In this document: piece by piece, positions 61,531-64,000 of the stretch
Position numbering within the stretch: the first letter of the stretch is position 1
Layout of the letters: each line of letters starts with the position of its first letter
NCBI RefSeq assembly: GCF_900105245.1
Contig: NZ_FNSZ01000001.1
Span: forward strand, 4,154,001-4,218,000
DNA length: 64,000 nucleotides
Direction of reading: 5' to 3'
Origin: Streptomyces sp. 1222.5
GTDB lineage: Bacteria > Actinomycetota > Actinomycetes > Streptomycetales > Streptomycetaceae
The notes under the pieces: generated by a model
The model's input: only the letters and a program-made list of their open reading frames with translations
Databases searched by the model: none
Told to the model about the DNA's origin: nothing
Program-made: the position numbers and the translations under genes

Positions 61531-62391
61531 CTAATTTCGGTGCCATTCGTAGTCTTCGGCGGCCTCGACGATAAGATTTTCTACAGCTTTTGGCTGCGAG
61601 ACGAGCGAGACGTGTGACGCGTCTATTTCCACCGTCTTGCGGGCTCTGGCCCGCTTGGCTTCGTAGCGCTCCAGGTCGGGGTTGATCGCCCGGTCCTGTT
61701 TGCCGACGAGCACGTAGACGGGCCTGTCGCGCCAGGCGGCGCCGGTGAGCTTGTCTGTGAAGGCTGACGCTGCGATTGGCCGTTGAGAGGCGGCGAACAC
61801 GTCGGTCCGGCTGGTGGGGAGATCCGCGGCGAAGACCTTGTGGAACTTGTCGGTCTGAACGTAGTTGTCCGTGCCGGTGCTCCCGTCGCCGTTGCGGAAC
61901 GGCACCTGCCTGAGGGCCTGGGAGAGGAGCGGGGGTGCGAACTTTGCGGAGAGGGTGGTGAAGGACTCTCCGACATCCGGCATGATCGCGTTAATAAAGA
62001 CCAGGGCTTTGACGTTTTTGTTCTCGGCTGCCGCCTGCGAGATGACCGCGCCCCCGTAGGAGTGGCCTGCCAGCACGATCGGCCCCTTGACCGACTTCAG
62101 CAGGCTGGCGATGTAGGCCGAGTCCTGCGGGACGCCTCGCAGCGGATTAGCGGCCGCGATGACTTTATAGCCGCTCCTTTGAAGACGTTCGACCACACCA
62201 CTCCAACTGGATGCGTCGGCGAAGGCACCGTGTACCAGCACGATGGTCGGCTTCCCGATGTCGGACTGGCCGCTCGGGCCGCCAGCCTCAGCCGACACGG
62301 TGGCGAGCGCCGTTGCGGTTCCCGATACCGCCAGGAATGCTGCACCCCAACGGAAGATGGCAGCGTAGCGCGGCTTGTCGAATATGCCCAT
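61531..62391 (-). CDS. Secreted alpha/beta hydrolase
   Basis: 286 residues. A signal peptide (about 1-37, ending VSAEAGG) suggests export. Oxyanion region VLVHGAFAD; nucleophile elbow GHSYGGA; likely acid in VGKQDRAINP; catalytic His in IDASHVSLVSQP. It belongs to the family of small exported esterase-like hydrolases (methylesterase/salicylate-esterase-like). Substrate unknown. AAAGGA lies 5 nt before ATG 62391. Confidence 0.87.
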   Translation of the reverse strand: MGIFDKPRYAAIFRWGAAFLAVSGTATALATVSAEAGGPSGQSDIGKPTIVLVHGAFADASSWSGVVERLQRSGYKVIAAANPLRGVPQDSAYIASLLKSVKGPIVLAGHSYGGAVISQAAAENKNVKALVFINAIMPDVGESFTTLSAKFAPPLLSQALRQVPFRNGDGSTGTDNYVQTDKFHKVFAADLPTSRTDVFAASQRPIAASAFTDKLTGAAWRDRPVYVLVGKQDRAINPDLERYEAKRARARKTVEIDASHVSLVSQPKAVENLIVEAAEDYEWHRN

Positions 62392-62410
62392 GCCATTCCT
62401 TTGGTCCAAG

Positions 62411-62426
62411 GGCGTCGGGCGACGCC
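62411..62426. promoter_or_regulatory. Palindrome before the hydrolase gene
   Basis: GGCGTCG-gg-CGACGCC is a perfect 7-bp inverted repeat 20 bp upstream of the hydrolase start: candidate operator or 5' stem. Confidence 0.35.
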
Positions 62427-62868
62427 TGGGAGACCAGCATCGAGTCTCTCCCCCACCGAGGCTCTCCACGCCGAGCATCCGGGTGAATGATCCTGGCGAG
62501 ATCGGCAAGGCGCGAGAAGGCCCACATGGTGCATGTATTGGCGCTCCTAAAGCGGGTGCACAGTCCGCTCACCGAGTCCATACGCGCTGGAAGTCCTCGG
62601 CTGGGATGGCCTCCAGCGCATCCTCTTCCGGATCAATCGCTTGGTCTGTCAGGCCGCCGTGCTCGTCCTCCAGATGCCCCCAGTTGTAACGATGGAGCTG
62701 GCCGGCCGAAGTCAGCTCAGCTGCTCGATGACGCCGAAGATCATGCCGTCCTCGGCGGCCTGGTTGACCTCCTTCATCGACGTCTCCGCGCGGCACAGTC
62801 GCGGTCAGGGCCGAGGTGCCCCTTCCACCGAGCGGTTGTCGTCGGCTGAGCCGATGGTGCAGGCAGCT
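62427..62868. other. Gap with short degenerate frames
   Basis: About 440 bp with no certain gene. On the minus strand a 21-codon frame (62777-62712, MKEVNQAAEDGMIFGVIEQL, with GGAG 7 nt upstream) and a following frame containing YNWGHLEDEHGG look protein-like. They may be remnants of one gene, or small peptides. Confidence 0.35.
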
Positions 62869-63030
62869 TCACTTCTCTGTGCGGTGCCGCGGCCGTAGCC
62901 GCCACCGGCGGGGACGGCCTGAGGGCAGGGTCGCCAGACGATCCTCTTTGCTCGCGGTGAACAGCTGAATCACGATCATGCCCAGGGCGATCAGCGCGAG
63001 GAGCACGCTCACCGTCGCGAAGGTGTCCAT
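62869..63030 (-). CDS. 53-aa single-pass membrane protein
   Basis: The ATG at 63030 lies 5 nt after the DUF5994 stop, with GTGAGGG as ribosome-binding site overlapping that stop. The product has one transmembrane segment (about 5-26, VSVLLALIALGMIVIQLF) and a very basic tail (GRPRRWRLRPRHR), so the C-terminus should be cytoplasmic. Family unknown. Tight spacing indicates co-expression with DUF5994. Confidence 0.65.
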   Translation of the reverse strand: MDTFATVSVLLALIALGMIVIQLFTASKEDRLATLPSGRPRRWRLRPRHRTEK

Positions 63031-63035
63031 GTCCC

Positions 63036-63641
63036 TCACACTCCTGCTGCCGGGGTCGGCACGTGGCCGATGACCGCTCCGGCAGGGGCACGTGAGGTCG
63101 AGTGGCGGGCGTCATGTCCGCCTTCGGAGGCCCAGACCGCCTCCCGGAGCGAGTCCGAGCCGGCCACTGCCTCTGCCGCGGTCCTGAAGCATTCGGCGTC
63201 CTGGATCAGGCCGGTCGCCGTGAGACTCCGCGACGGGTCGGTGGCCATCGCCATCAGCCGGGTCGCGGTGGCCGGCTCTGTCTCCGGTGGGATCACGAGC
63301 AGGTCCCAGCGGCCGACGGTGTAGGAGAGCAGCAGGAGCTTGTGCGGGTCTTGCTCGGCCGCGAACCAGCCGACGTGCACGACGTGCCCGTGGACGGGCA
63401 CCTTGCGCGGGATGACCGGCCAGAACTTGGGGTTCACCGTCACTCGGGTGATCCGCCCCCCCAGCGGGTCGAGGACGTCGGTGAGCGCCGGAAGCTCCGC
63501 CGCCAGGTCGCGGGAACGGGGCCACCAGGCACCGTCGATCAGTGCCGGAGTGCTGTCGGCGGGTGTCAGCGCGAGGCGGGGCGACGACGAAGAAGGGATC
63601 CGGTCTTCGACCGCCGGCGTCAACAGAATGGTCGCGGTCAT
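63036..63641 (-). CDS. DUF5994 family protein
   Basis: 201 residues. The family hallmark DGAWWPRSRDLAAELPAL lies near residue 37. Then GGRITRVTVNPKFWPVIPRKV and a beta-rich middle (LLLLSYTVGRWDLLVIPPETEPA) fit DUF5994, an actinobacterial family of unknown function. ATG 63641 is the plausible start; no strong ribosome-binding site. The 53-aa membrane gene follows directly. Confidence 0.8.
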   Translation of the reverse strand: MTATILLTPAVEDRIPSSSSPRLALTPADSTPALIDGAWWPRSRDLAAELPALTDVLDPLGGRITRVTVNPKFWPVIPRKVPVHGHVVHVGWFAAEQDPHKLLLLSYTVGRWDLLVIPPETEPATATRLMAMATDPSRSLTATGLIQDAECFRTAAEAVAGSDSLREAVWASEGGHDARHSTSRAPAGAVIGHVPTPAAGV

Positions 63642-64000
63642 GATGCGGACCCAACCCCGGGCCGGTCGCGACCGACCCGGTTGCCGCGAATCGCCGAGAA
63701 CGACCCGGCGTGGAAGCCGGCGTACGGAATGCTCTCGGTAATCACCAGCGTACTCCTCGTCGCGGTTCGATGGACCGATGCGGAGCGACGGGTAGAACGG
63801 ACCTGACCCTGGCCGCCCGCCGCCGGAATCAGCACAGGGGACGCCGGTCGGCGCGCCCGAGCCTCCGGTCTTCCCCCTCGGCGCCTCGATGCGCCGACCG
63901 CCTTGGCGTGGCACGGCGACCCTTGCCCGTGCCCGAGTCGACCCTGATCAGGTCCTCACCCGGAGTCAGGAGCAGGACCTGGTCTCATCCTCATCGTGTA
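63642..64000. other. Terminal gene-free stretch
   Basis: No supported gene up to the window edge. An inverted repeat CAGGTCCT/AGGACCTG with a 17-nt loop lies at about 63950-63982. A downstream gene may begin beyond the window. Confidence 0.4.

Overview
The window is about 64 kb of high-GC actinobacterial chromosome. It is almost certainly Streptomyces. Genes close to GlnR, WblA, the WhiG anti-sigma factor RsiG, the nickel regulator Nur, mycothiol MshA, a Crp regulator, ArsA-like ATPase pairs and DUF families typical of streptomycetes all occur here. Start codons are often GTG. Many genes carry a -10-like TANNNT hexamer only 6-7 nt before the start codon, which points to leaderless transcripts. 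The first about 52 kb is compact conserved core chromosome. The last about 11 kb, after a tRNA-Pro, is a looser accessory stretch with pseudogenes.

Region 1 (1-15.7 kb): the 3' end of an AraC regulator converging on a secreted beta-helix lyase; mshA with a YbjN-family partner; a methyltransferase; an NlpC/P60 cell-wall hydrolase; a receiver-PP2C phosphatase; an HBHA-like protein; an XRE regulator divergent from a UvrA-like ABC ATPase across a perfect palindrome; and a TetR - HelD - HAD run whose intergenic gap has a palindrome over a probable -35 box.

Region 2 (15.7-31.8 kb): a tandem two-domain phosphotransferase; a HAD phosphatase translationally coupled to a GntR regulator; a second paralogous GntR with the same upstream sequence architecture; an Eis-like acetyltransferase; rsiG; dtd; the ygfZ-nur-nitrobindin operon with a 32-aa membrane peptide; and a sulfur locus in which a 26-aa Cys-containing leader peptide, apparently leaderless, precedes a thiosulfate sulfurtransferase and DUF1416.

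Region 3 (31.9-39.1 kb): glnR, a LacI regulator, a PDZ-less HtrA-type protease with an adjoining OmpR/HK two-component system (probably secretion stress), and a MarR/NmrA divergent pair. Region 4 (39.5-52.6 kb): crp, a nucleotidyltransferase, MBL/NUDIX/RidA/DUF4177 genes, two ArsA-type ATPases, wblA, a class A PBP, YqeY, a phosphoesterase and a Pr6Pr membrane protein. From memory of S. coelicolor numbering, region 3 corresponds to about SCO4155-4159 and region 4 to about SCO3571-3580. These loci lie on opposite sides of oriC, so the join at about 37.7-39.5 kb looks like an inversion endpoint.

Region 5 (52.7-64 kb): tRNA-Pro(CGG) with a truncated, frameshifted tyrosine integrase behind it, abutting a truncated crotonase gene; remnants of a SpoIIE phosphatase and an IS5-type transposase; a complete ferredoxin - ferredoxin reductase - cytochrome P450 operon; a multiply frameshifted cyanase pseudogene; a PfpI-family protein divergent from a MocR regulator; a secreted alpha/beta hydrolase; and a DUF5994 gene followed by a 53-aa membrane protein. 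No rRNA, CRISPR array or complete insertion sequence was seen.
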